From positions 1 to 43,669 of the forward strand of contig JAMQCK010000178.1 of NCBI GenBank assembly GCA_024196135.1: 43,669 nucleotides of DNA. Reading direction: 5' to 3'. The DNA comes from Pleurotus ostreatus/Saccharomyces cerevisiae fusant. Its lineage: Eukaryota; Opisthokonta. Each line of letters opens with the position of its first letter. The stretch's first letter is position 1. The notes under the pieces are model-generated. The model saw only the letters and a list, made by a program, of their open reading frames with translations. It searched no databases and was not told the origin of the DNA. This document shows, one piece after another, positions 1 to 9,885 of this stretch. A program made the position numbers and the translations under genes.

Positions 1-1967
1 CAACATTCAAGCAGTAGCTGAGCTCTCCGATCTCGTCAGGACAAGTTTCGGTCCCAATGGTGCGTGGTGTAACGCTCCGCAAGTGAATATGCACTGACCT
101 CTCGCCAGGCCGCAACAAACTCATCATCAACCATCTCGGCCGCCTCTTCGTCACCTCCGATGCCGCCACGATCATTCGCGAGATCGAGGTCGTCCATCCA
201 GCCGCCAAGCTCCTCGTCATGGCCTCGCAAGCGCAGGAGGCAGAGGTCCGTCCCCCCGCACGCGTCGATCGCGACCGCCCACGCTCACCCTCCCACGCGC
301 ACACAGATGGGCGACGCGACGAACGAGGTCATCATCTTTGCCGGCGAGCTGCTCAAGAAGGCCGAGCAGCTGCTCATCCTCGGCCTCCACCCGAGCGAGA
401 TCATCAAGGGGTACGAGATGGCGTCCGTCAAGGCGCAGGAGGAGTTGGAAAGTGCGTGCTCGCAGCCGTGCATGGGGACCTGAGACTGACCGCGTCCTTC
501 CCGCAGAGCTTTCCGTCAAGACCCTCCCTTCCCCATTGACCACCTCATCGCTTGCTACCGCCCTCCGACCCGCGATCGCATCGAAGCAGTACGGCGTCGA
601 GGACAAGCTCGCGGCGCTTGTCGCGGAGGCCTGCCTAGCAGTCATGCCCCCGAACCCAAAGAACTTCAACGTCGACAACGTGCGCGTCGTCAAGATCATG
701 GGAAGCAGCTTGAACAACAGCACGGTCGTCCAGGGAATGGTATTCGGTCGTGAGCCAGAAGGTGCGTGATTGTGCGGGTGCAGCGCTCGCTTCACTGATC
801 GCGCATCGCAGGCTCTGTCAAGAAGGTAGAGAACGCCAAGGTCGCCGTATACACCTCCGGCGTCGACATCTCGCAAACAGAGACGAAGGGCACGGTGCTC
901 TTGAAGAACGCGAACGAGATGCTCAACTTTACCCGCGGAGAGGAGGAGCAGCTTGAGAAGGTGCGTCCCCCCGTCCTCCTCGTTTTCCCCTCTCTCCCGT
1001 GCCGATCACCCCTCCCCCTCCCGCTCACCCCCTCTACTCACCAATCTAACATCGCCCCCAGATCATCAAAGAGATCGCCGATGCTGGCGTCCGCGTCGTC
1101 GTCGCTGGCTCCACCGTCGGCGACCTCGCCCTGCACTACCTCAACCGCCACAACATCGCCGTCCTTAAGGTCCTTTCCAAGTTCGACCTTCGTCGCCTCT
1201 GTCGCGTCGTTGGCGCCACGCCGCTCGCGCGCCTGGGTGCGCCGACTGCCGAAGAGGCTGGTCACGCCGACGTCTTCGAGACGAAGGAGATCGGTGGCGA
1301 CCGCGTTACCGTCGTGCGCCAGCTCGGACCCGGCGACCCCGGCTTCAAGCCTGATGGCAAGGGCGAGCCGACGAGGACGGCGACCGTGCTCCTGCGCGGC
1401 GCGACCGCAAACCGGCTCGACGACCTCGAGCGCGCTGTCGACGACGGCGTGAACGTGCTAAAGGCGCTGCTGAAGGACGGCAGGTTGGTGCCGGGCGCGG
1501 GTGCGTCGGAGCTCGAGCTCGCGAGGAGGGTGGACGTGTACGGCGCGGGAATCCGCGGGCTGGCGCAGCATGCGGTGAGGAGGTACGCGCAGGCGCTGGA
1601 AGCGGTGCCGCGCGCGCTGGCGGAGAACGCGATGGGAGGGCGTGCGGGGAACGAGGTGGTCAGCAAGCTGTGGGCGAAACACGAGGCGGAGGGCGGGGAA
1701 GAGTGGGGTGTGGATGTGGAGGTGAGTGGAACCCGATTAGTCTCGCGGTTCCATTGTGATCCTGATTTGCATCCTCAGGCCGAGTCCGACGGCACCCTCC
1801 CCGCCGCACAGGCCGGCATCCTCGACGCGCTCGCCGCGAAGGCGTGGGCGCTGCGTCTGGCAACCGAAGCCGCCGTCAGCGTGCTCAGCGTCGACAGCAT
1901 CATCATGAGCAAGCCCGCGGGCGGCCCGAAGGTGCCGCAGCAGGCGGGTAACTGGGATGAGGACTAG
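1..1967 (+). CDS. CCT8: T-complex protein 1 subunit theta (CCT8), 3' part
   Basis: Subunit theta of the cytosolic TRiC/CCT chaperonin, which folds actin, tubulin and other proteins using ATP. The window starts inside the gene, so the N-terminus is missing. Exons read by eye: 1-59, 109-245, 307-451, 507-761, 812-960, 1062-1721, 1779-1967; all six introns are GT-AG, 48-100 bp, and keep frame. Visible group II chaperonin hallmarks are the nucleotide-loop FGPNG at the first exon end, GDATN (family GDGTN) at 310, the apical stretch KFDLRRLCRVVGATPLARL, and RLVPGAGASELELAR in the equatorial domain. The C-terminus IIMSKPAGGPKVP followed by NWDED and TAG at 1965-1967 is specific for theta. No break is seen. 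Housekeeping gene; it faces the next gene tail to tail. Confidence 0.96.
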
Positions 1968-2779
1968 TGGTAGCGAGATCTCGAGCGAAGAGAGCGTAGA
2001 CGGGGATGTACTGATGACGGAGAAGAGGGACGCGTAGTATACTCACTTGTATCCATAGTTGCTTCGGCGCGCAAAAGCTGTCTTGATGGCCTCAGCGATG
2101 TGAACAGGTCAGTTTCCAGGGTGAGATGGACGTAGGCGTCGTGAGGGCGATGTCCGACTTGACGAGCGGGACAGACCATATCGCCTTTTTCATGCCGAGG
2201 AAAGGTCCGTTGTCCATATCGAAAAGGATTGAGAACAAGGATGGAGAAGCGCTTCCGGTCGACCAGTAAATCACGCATAACAGATTTCAGGGCGCGCTGC
2301 ACCGAGCTTTATTACTATTCCGAGACAACAAACATATAGATAAGTATCGAGATCCAGCTTCAGCGAGGTCAGGTATCAAGCAGACAGACGGGACAACAGA
2401 CAACAGACAGTAGCTAGCAATATATGTGGGTTTTAATGCGTTAGGGTCCGGGGCTGTAGGACAGGGATGCATAATATGTGTACAATGGGAGCGAAAAAAG
2501 ATATCCGAATCCAAGAAGAGGGAGAAACATCGTTACTAAGGTCGTGAATTGTGCGCCAGGAAGCGAGTTCCTGGCAATGCTCCGCGTTCTCCGCCGCCGC
2601 CTTCTATACGGTGCCCTTCACCATCTTCAGCGTCCTCCGAACATTGCGTCTCGCACCGCCATCCATGCGGTGCCGAGAGCGCATGTATCGGGGCCCGTGG
2701 TCGTCTTTGATCATTTTCGAGGGCTTTCCGCGTCGAGGGTTACCAAGGTTTTTGCCTATGATGATGAGCCATTCACCCC
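1968..2779. other. intergenic region between convergent genes
   Basis: This is 3' flank of CCT8 and of the leftward gene that stops at 2780. No coding potential, RNA gene or repeat was recognised. It must hold both polyadenylation regions. Confidence 0.6.
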
Positions 2780-4680
2780 TCAAGCACCAACCGCCATCCC
2801 GTCCCGCGCCCGCGCCTGCTGGTACTGCACCCACATCGCCGTGCGGTACGCCTCCGCGCCCGGCCCGCCCTCGCGCACCTCCCACTCGATCTGCGCGCGC
2901 GAGATGGGCGGCGGGCCCTGCAGCGCGAGGTCACGGGGGGAGATGTAGGCGGCGTGGGGGTGGGCGGGGTGGCGGCGGACAGGCGCGCCGGGGAGGGTAC
3001 GAGCCTCGAGGTGCGCGAGCTGGGCGAAGAGGGCGCGCCGCTGCACGTATTCGGCGTGCGATGCCTTGTGCTGTTCGTATACGGGCGAGTGCGGCTTGGC
3101 GCTGGCGCGCTGGAGGTGGTCGAGGCGGGCGCGCTGGGCGTGGAGCTGGAGGGTGGGTGAGCGACTGTGTTGGAATGAGAGATAGAAGGAAGTCTCACCT
3201 GAGCGAACTTGGAGTACGAGAACTTCTCGTCATCCCTCGTGTCGACCTTCTCGAACCTCTCCGCCTCACCACCAGGGCCGCGACTCACTGCCCGCCCCTC
3301 ACCCCTCGACGCGATGAACGCCACCATCGCGGTGCGCACCTCGCCCTTGGGCAGGTTCTTTGCCGACGGCGCGCGCCCCGCGCACATCGCCGGCACGACG
3401 CGCGAGCCGCGCTTGGCGGCTTCCTCAAAACGTGCGTCGAGCCGGCTCTGGCGGACGTGCTCGACCGCGATGGCGAGGTGCTTTAATTCGCGTCGATGGC
3501 GCTCGTCCTCCTTGGGGTCAGTGAGCCCCTCGGAGTCGGTACGCCCGTCCTCAGATTCACTGCGCTCGTCCTCAGAGTCACTGCGCTCGTCCTCAGAGTC
3601 ACTGCGTTCGTCCTCGGGGCTGGAACGGTCGTCGTCGTCCTTCGACAGTGGCGCGGCGTTCGCGTCGTCCTCAGTGAGCGCCAGATAGTCATCCCCGAAG
3701 GCGATGAGGTGGTCGTCAGGGGAGGCGATGAGCGCGGCGTCGTTGAGCGGGACGTAGTTGGAGGCCGGCGAGACGCGGTGAGAGGCCCGCCACACGGGGA
3801 GAGCTTTCGTTGACGACGCGGAAGAGCAGGCCCCCTCATCTTCACTCGCCGAGAAGAACTCCTCACTCGAGGACGCCGGCGACGAAAAGACCTCTCCGCT
3901 CGACGACGACGCCGGCGAGCCCTCTTCCTCCCCAAACCGGTCCTCCTCCTCATCCGAGTAATACCCCTCCGACCTCGGGTACTGCGGCCGGCGCGTGACG
4001 ATGAAGGAGGTGGGCTTCGAGGCGTTGCTGTCGGTGAGAGGGTTGACGGTTGTGTCGATGACGGACTTGACGGTTGTGTCGATGACAAGCTTGACGGCGT
4101 TGTCGGTGAGAGGATTGACGGCTGTGTAATTGACAGAATTGACGGCGTTGTAGTTGACAGGCTTGACGGCGTTGTCGGCGAAAATGTTAACCAGGGCTGG
4201 CGCGAGCGGGAGATTGGCGGCGTAGGGCGAGCCGGCAGCGAGGGGGAGGCCATTGGTGTCGATGTATGGCGAGCCGCTGATGTAGGGAGAACCACCGTGA
4301 ATCTGCGCCATGCGCGGCGGCGCGTACCCTTTGTTAGTCTTGTTGGACGGCGCGTCAGCCTTGTTGGCCCGGTAAAGGTGTCCAGACGGCGCGCGGTAAA
4401 GGTGCCCGGACGGCGCGCGGTACAGCTGCCCCGAGGGCGCGCGGTAGAGCGCGTTGCCCTTCGACGGCTTGTAGAGGGTGCTGATGTACGACGGCTGGTA
4501 CGTGAGGCTCGGGAGCGAGGTCGTGGACTTTGTGTCGGGGCGCGTGAGGGAGGTCATGTTGGGGAGCTCAGCTTGGACCATGTTGGAGCGCGTCGCAGAA
4601 GTCTGACGTGAATAGCTGGGAGCGCGACGTTGCGTGCGCTGCGAGGGCACCGACGGCATGTAGTACGCGGGGGAGGACAT
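2780..4680 (-). CDS. unknown low-complexity, probably disordered protein (615 aa)
   Basis: Not recognised. Two exons on the minus strand, 4680-3199 and 3145-2780, separated by a 53-bp GT-AG intron (3146-3198). I chose the ATG at 4680 because the longer open frame begins only with GTG and a TATA-like box lies about 60 bp upstream of this ATG. The N-terminal half carries four tandem copies of an LYRAPSG-like heptamer (about 4377-4450), then repeats rich in N, A, V, P, L, T and D (about 4025-4190). A long Ser/Asp/Glu-rich middle follows, including repeated SDSEDER blocks (about 3540-3620). The C-terminal 120 residues are Ala/Arg/Gln-rich and look more folded, with W and aromatic residues near the end. 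No signal peptide or membrane segment. Composition suggests an intrinsically disordered nuclear or cytoplasmic protein; function cannot be assigned. Confidence 0.7.
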
Positions 4681-5664
4681 GATGATGGTGGTTCTGGAAG
4701 AGTTGACGGACACGCGATGGATGGTTCGTGGCGCTCGATTTATATGGCTCTGTTGTCGGCCACTTGTCAGATGCAGTCAAGCGGTCAACTATTGCCAGCC
4801 ACTCACCCGTCAGTAGAGGATGGTCGAGCAGTCAACGGGGAATAGGTGCACGCGACTGAGCACAGGACGCGTCGAGGTCGGGGTGGCGGGGGCGTTCGAC
4901 GGCGCGACGACGGGTCCAAGCACGCAGTGGCAAATGGGGCGGAAGCAAGGAGCAAGCACAGCCAGGTCCACTCCTTATATATGGCGCCACGCGCCCGCGC
5001 TGAAAGCCCCCGCTCGGCGCCATGGCCGCCCCTCGTCTCTGAAAGGGGAGCACAATGGGTCGCCCGGTCGATCAGCCGGCGCGTGTCGTGTTTGTCGGTC
5101 GCATTGATGAGCGCGACTGAATAGAGTGGCTTGTGCTTGGCAGTGCAATTATAGCGCGGGGCTGGCCTGAATGGCGCGGAGTAGGGCGTAATGACGCGGA
5201 CAATTGCAGATTCCCGGCGTTTGTTCCCAATAAGGCTATCTTTGAGTTCAACTTGGCTGCGGAAGCGGGGCGCGAGCGATAGATCGACGTAAAACAAAGG
5301 AAGATGCATATCGGAAGAAGCGTGTCAGCCTGTCACGGAGCCTCGACGGTCGATTAACGGTGCTTGGTCCGGCACTTCCGCAACCAACGACGCGCCTGAA
5401 AGCAGTGTCTTCCCATGATTTGCTTCCGAGCGAAGGCTTCCAACGCCTAAGTGACTCACCAGCATCACGCAACGGTTCTGCAAAGTTCTGCTGATACGCC
5501 GACATACAACACGCGCACGGCTTGCACGCAACGCTCCGCGGAGTTAAATGTTCGGAAGCAAAACGCGGGCCGTGGGAAGTTTCGACAAAAATGGCTGAAA
5601 GACGCCACGTGCACGGGCGCGGAGGATCCGATCGAGCCGTCGATCGCGTTTGCCGCAGAACACC
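4681..5664. other. divergent intergenic region
   Basis: About 1 kb between the leftward disordered-protein gene and rightward REX4. It holds the TATA-like box of the leftward gene (4738-4746) and another TATATA-like stretch at 4975-4982 without an obvious partner gene. Short open frames here have no coding character. Confidence 0.5.
4738..4746 (-). promoter_or_regulatory. TATA-like box of the disordered-protein gene
   Basis: On the minus strand this reads CATATAAAT, about 58 bp upstream of the ATG at 4680. It would place transcription start near 4710, inside the longer frame's GTG extension, which supports the ATG at 4680 as start codon. Confidence 0.5.
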
Positions 5665-7377
5665 ATGTCGAAGACGAGCAAAAGTGCGCCGGCGACGCCG
5701 TCGTCGAATTGGATGGCGTTGCAGAAGGTGTGTATGCAGCTGAGGAGGATGAGAATGAGCTCACCGAAGCCCAGTCGCTGGGGAAGACCACGCACAAATC
5801 GAAGGGGAAGCAGGCGGATGAGCAGCCACGGAAGCGGCGCAAGCTTTCGCATGATGCGGAGGAGTTGATGTTCAGCCGCGCCCCGCGGGCTGAGGCACAA
5901 GACGTCTCCGCTTTTGCTGGACCAAGCACGTCGGCAGTGAACGATATCAAGAATGGGGAGTCGCTGCCCGCGCTGCGGCAGATGGTGCTGGGAAAGACTG
6001 CGCTTACGGACGCGCACAAGCAGTGCGTATGGCATACCTCCCCCTGTATCTTATACTGATCGAACTTTTCCCTCGTCCACGTCTCCCCTCGTCCCTTCTT
6101 GTTTCTTCACTACCCTACCCCTCCCCTCCTCCTTCCCAGACCTGGCAAATACCTCGCCATGGACTGCGAGATGGTCGGCGTCGGCCCCGAAGGCACCGAA
6201 TCCTCCCTCGCCCGCGTCTCCCTCGTCAACTTTTACGGCGCCGTCCTCCTCGACGTCTTCGTCCGCCAGCGCGAGCGCGTCACCGACTACCGGACGCACG
6301 TGTCCGGCGTGCGGGAGAAGGACATGCTCGGCGCGCGGCCGTTCGAGGAGGTGCAGAAGCAGGTCGCAGAGCTGCTGAGGGATAAGATATTGGTGGGGCA
6401 TGCGGTGCATAACGATTTGCAGGTGCGATAATTCTGATGCGTATGGGAAACAGCTATTCACCACACCCCAGGCGCTCCTCCTCTCCCACCCGCGCGCGCA
6501 GACGCGCGATACGCAGTTTTTCGCGGGCAAGCTCAAGCTCGTGCGCAGTAGCCGGATCGCCCTGCGCGCGCTCGTGCAGCAGGAGCTGGGCATGGCGATC
6601 CAGGCGGGGGAGCATAGCTCGGTGCGTATCGAATGCTTTCCGTGCTCATCCGCCTGTCCTTCTCGTCTCCTCCCTGCACGCTTCCCTGCCTCACATTCCG
6701 TACGCTCGCCCGACCTCGTCTTCCTTCGCGCTTGTTGTCGTAACCCTCTCCTCTACCGACGTGTCCTCCACCCTCATCCTGATGCGCACTTGCGACCTGA
6801 CTTGCATCCTCCCCTTACTCACATCCTCCCCTTACTCACATCCTCCCCTTACTTATTACTCACCTCCCCCCAGGTCACCGACGCCCGCGCCACCATGGCC
6901 GTCTTCCGCATCCACCGCCGCGAGTGGGAGGCCTGGGCCGCCGCGCAGGCGAGGAAGCGCGCGCGGAGCGAGAGCAAGTCGAGTAAGCGCAAGCATGGCT
7001 CGCAAGCCGGCGATGGATCGCGAGCTGGCGAGGGTGGCAACGACGCCGACGATGATGTAGGAGGTGCGGACGATGAGGATGAGGATTGGGACGGTGCGGG
7101 GGGTGACGACGAGACGCCGTGGCGGACGCCGTCGAAACCCAAATCGACATCGTCGTCGAGGAAAACCAAGCCCCATCCCAAACAGGGCATCTCGTCCGGC
7201 CTCTCGACGGTCGTGCGGCATGCGGGCGGGGCGAGGGAGGTGAGGCGGGGGGCGGGGGCGAGCGGGAGTGCAGGAAGCAAGTCGGCGAGAGAGGGCGGCG
7301 CGAAACCAGCCAAGGAGAAAACGCAGTGGTGGAAGGAGCTCGGCTCCGGGTCGGTGAAGGGGTCGATGCGGTTGTGA
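5665..7377 (+). CDS. REX4: RNA exonuclease 4 (REX4), DEDDh 3'-5' exonuclease
   Basis: Fungal REX4 family, a 3'-5' exoribonuclease of rRNA processing acting in the nucleolus. Exons 5665-5727, 5775-6022, 6140-6422, 6472-6621, 6874-7377 give 415 aa in frame. The start is the ATG whose product begins MSKTSKSAPATPSSNW, a usual REX4 N-terminus, followed by a basic KRRKL stretch that could be a nuclear signal. The exonuclease domain spans about residues 105-262. Catalytic residues visible are D112 and E114 in MDCEMVG, D196 in HAVHNDL, H246 and D251 in EHSSVTDARATM, so all five DEDDh positions are present. The C-terminus is Ser/Gly/Asp-rich and ends near WWKELGSGSVKGSMRL, a typical family tail. The last intron (252 bp) is unusually long here and contains a 17-bp tandem repeat. 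Confidence 0.93.
6805..6855 (+). repeat. 17-bp tandem repeat in the last REX4 intron
   Basis: Two full copies of CATCCTCCCCTTACTCA (6805-6821, 6822-6838) and a third partial copy (6839-6855). It lies in the pyrimidine-rich 3' part of the 252-bp intron, just before the acceptor at 6873. Confidence 0.85.
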
Positions 7378-7460
7378 GGTGGTCATGGCCGGCGCGCGAT
7401 GTAGATCTACTCTAGCTGCGCGTGCTCACGTCCTTCTTCGAGGGCCGCGTACTTATCGCT

Positions 7461-7510
7461 TTGGCCGAGGAGTTTCTACTGCTCCTTGGCCGAGGAGTTC
7501 CTATTGCTTT
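7461..7510 (+). repeat. 25-bp tandem duplication
   Basis: Two adjacent copies (7461-7485, 7486-7510), both starting TTGGCCGAGGAGTT and differing at a few bases. Confidence 0.75.
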
Positions 7511-7635
7511 TCGTCATGAATGTACACCCTTCTTTGCCACACTAGCCTGCGCTGCTCCTCCCTTGCCTGAACATATCAAGTCAATGGATGGAACTCGACT
7601 TGAGTTGGCTGCATCTAGACTGTACTGGATGGTTT

Positions 7636-7704
7636 TGACGGCTCGACGTCTCTTTCACTGACGGCTCGGTGTCTTGTTGACTGACGGCTCGGTGTCTCGT
7701 TGAC
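7636..7704 (+). repeat. 23-bp tandem repeat, three copies
   Basis: Units 7636-7658, 7659-7681 and 7682-7704 each begin TGACGGCTCG. The last two are nearly identical and the first is more diverged. It lies 70 bp from the tRNA-Lys 3' end. Confidence 0.8.
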
Positions 7705-7776
7705 TGACGACTTCGCTCCCTTCGCCAACCAGCGTAAAGAGTTAACGGGCAAAAAAAGATCCTTTATGAATGAGAT

Positions 7777-7862
7777 AGCCCACCGCGAGGGTCGAACTCG
7801 CAGCCTTCAGATTCCGCCTAGCAGTAAGAGTCTGACGCTCTATCCGATTGAGCTAGGCGGGC
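7777..7862 (-). tRNA. tRNA-Lys (anticodon CUU) with 12-nt intron
   Basis: On the minus strand a full cloverleaf folds. The acceptor stem GCCCGCC pairs with GGTGGGC, the D stem GCTC with GAGC, the anticodon stem TCAGA with TCTGA, and the T stem GCGAG with CTCGC around TTCGACC. The loop reads CTCTTA, giving anticodon CTT at 7826-7828. Twelve extra bases (7813-7824) sit one base 3' of the anticodon, the canonical position of a eukaryotic tRNA intron. A run of seven T on the minus strand (7751-7757) follows about 20 bp downstream as a Pol III terminator. Confidence 0.95.
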
Positions 7863-9885
7863 TATGGAGAGTTAGCTGTGTACGTAGTGTCACTCGCTGG
7901 TGGTTGGGTAGGTTATCAGAATGGCGTACTTGCCTTGTTCAGGACGTCATTGGACGGCGGGATATTCTAGGAGAGGCGCCAGTAGGGCATCCCAAAGTCG
8001 GCGAGCTGAGAAGCCTGAGATGATGCTGACCGAACGGGGATTGGGCTGGATTGGCGGCCCGGAAAATCTTCTTTTTACTCCTGACCGTCATGTGCGTCTG
8101 TTCGTCTCTTCGTTCTGGACTCGCGCGCTTCCCACTATGACTATCGGTGCTCGCTTCCTGCTCCTCGAGCTGGATAACTTCTGCGGTCTCGCTGGATGTG
8201 ATTACTCGCGTGTGCTACTCTATCCGTATCCTGCGCGCTCCGAGGCTTGCTAGAACATAAATTATCTGCGTTTCACATTTAACCCCCCTCCTCGTCCATC
8301 GTTTTTCTCACCCTATGCGCGCTCTTCCATTTTTTTGTCCTGACGCGTTCGTCCTGTGCGCTCTCGACCCGCGACCTACAACATCCAGAGAAGAGGCTGT
8401 CCAACAAGACTGCCTGCGCCGGTCGTCTCTCTGGGTGCTCGTGCTTAAACCTTTCGCGTTCAGCATCAACGGCTTGCCTGGGGTCAGCTCATTGCCCTCT
8501 GCTCATGGTCTCAACTCCATGACCTAAATTCGATTACCTTGACCTACTAGAAGATACGAAGATGCACAAACAAGCCTGACATCGTCATCCTCTCCTGCGT
8601 GGCAAGCATGCGCGACAGTCACTCATCAGTGTCGTCTGACGACAGTAGTATCTTGTTTTCAGCGCGCTCGACGGACGCAAGTGCCGGACGTCAAAGGAGT
8701 CAGACCTTTGTACTGCTTCATTCCTTGCAAATTCGATCCTGAACTCGCGTGCTCTGAGTGCAAGCTGATACACTCCAAGGTCCGTCATTCTCATCTCTCT
8801 TCCTCGTCGATGCGCTCCTAGACGATGGCGTTACACGCTAGCTCACTCACTATCAGTCAGCGGACTCCCTCAGTGTCGCCGTTCTCGCGCTAGATGCATT
8901 TTATAAGGTCACAGTATTCACCAATCGTTGGACCAGTGTAGGTATGCATCTTGGGGCCAATATGGAGGTGCGGGATAGGTGCGTCGATAGATGCCTGTGT
9001 CCACGAAACAAAATCTCTAGCTCTCGCCCAGCTCTATAGCGGGTTCCCATGCTGGGTACGCGACGCAGTGGATATCCTCGTTGGCTACCCTGCCGACTTT
9101 CGTGTACTGACTCATGTCGTATGCGTACAGGACGAGCCGCCCGCCAGAAAACAGCCCACCTGCCCCCGTGTGCGACGCTACCCCCGAGCAATCCACCTCA
9201 CTGTATACCCATTACGCGCCGACGAACACGCATCTGTTTGCGCGGCGATGATGAAGTGCACCGTCTCGTAAGGCTCCGATAGCCGCTCCAGCCCTTGGTT
9301 GCGGGGCGTTACATGTTGAGAAGTCAAAGGGATATCGTGAGGGCATGAAGGAGGACCGAGGTGGGCGTCGAAGGCGGGCATTGAGACGGGACTGAACGTC
9401 GAGAGACTGCGCTTGCTATCTTGCTTACTACGAGCCTTCGTCAGCTCGCCCACACCCCCGCCGTCCACAACAAACATCCAGGTAAGCACTTCTCGCCAAA
9501 ATCCAGCCGTCGGAAATACGACTGAGATAGGCGTTTATGACCCTCGGCAACCTCCGCCAACAAAGGGTAATCCCAAAAAGGCATGCGGTGGCGCCCACGC
9601 GGCCCCCGTGATGACCAAAATCGGCGGATGCGACGCGACGGACGATGTGCTCGAACCGATCATCCAATCCCCGCCATGACGTGCCTAGGCGCTAAAAGGA
9701 GACGCGGACAAGGCTTGTTCTCGACGCTCATCTTGTTCGAGGCTAGACGCGAAGCTTGAGGTTCCTCGAGGAGGGAAGGCTGCAGTAGACGCGGACGACG
9801 GACGACGGACGGCTCCGAGTAAGGACCCCTAACGGAGAGGACGGACGAAACGACTAGACCGGGCAAGACACAACACGACACGAGG

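Larger units (their letters stand above)
7378..9885. other. gene-poor intergenic region with one tRNA
   Basis: About 2.5 kb with no protein gene I can support. It holds two short tandem repeats (7461-7510, 7636-7704) and tRNA-Lys (7777-7862, minus). Open frames up to about 107 codons occur but show no domain, no intron-consistent model and no homologous motif. Confidence 0.55.

Noticed and set aside
217..876. 219-codon leftward frame opposite CCT8
   Set aside because: It lies across several well-defined CCT8 exons and introns and is a shadow of them.
2551..3486. 311-codon rightward frame opposite the disordered protein gene
   Set aside because: It is an Arg/Ala/Gly-rich shadow of GC-rich coding DNA, without motifs. 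The minus-strand model has coherent repeats and a proper intron.
4974..5107. a gene driven by the TATATA-like stretch near 4975
   Set aside because: Only short frames follow, without motifs or consistent introns.
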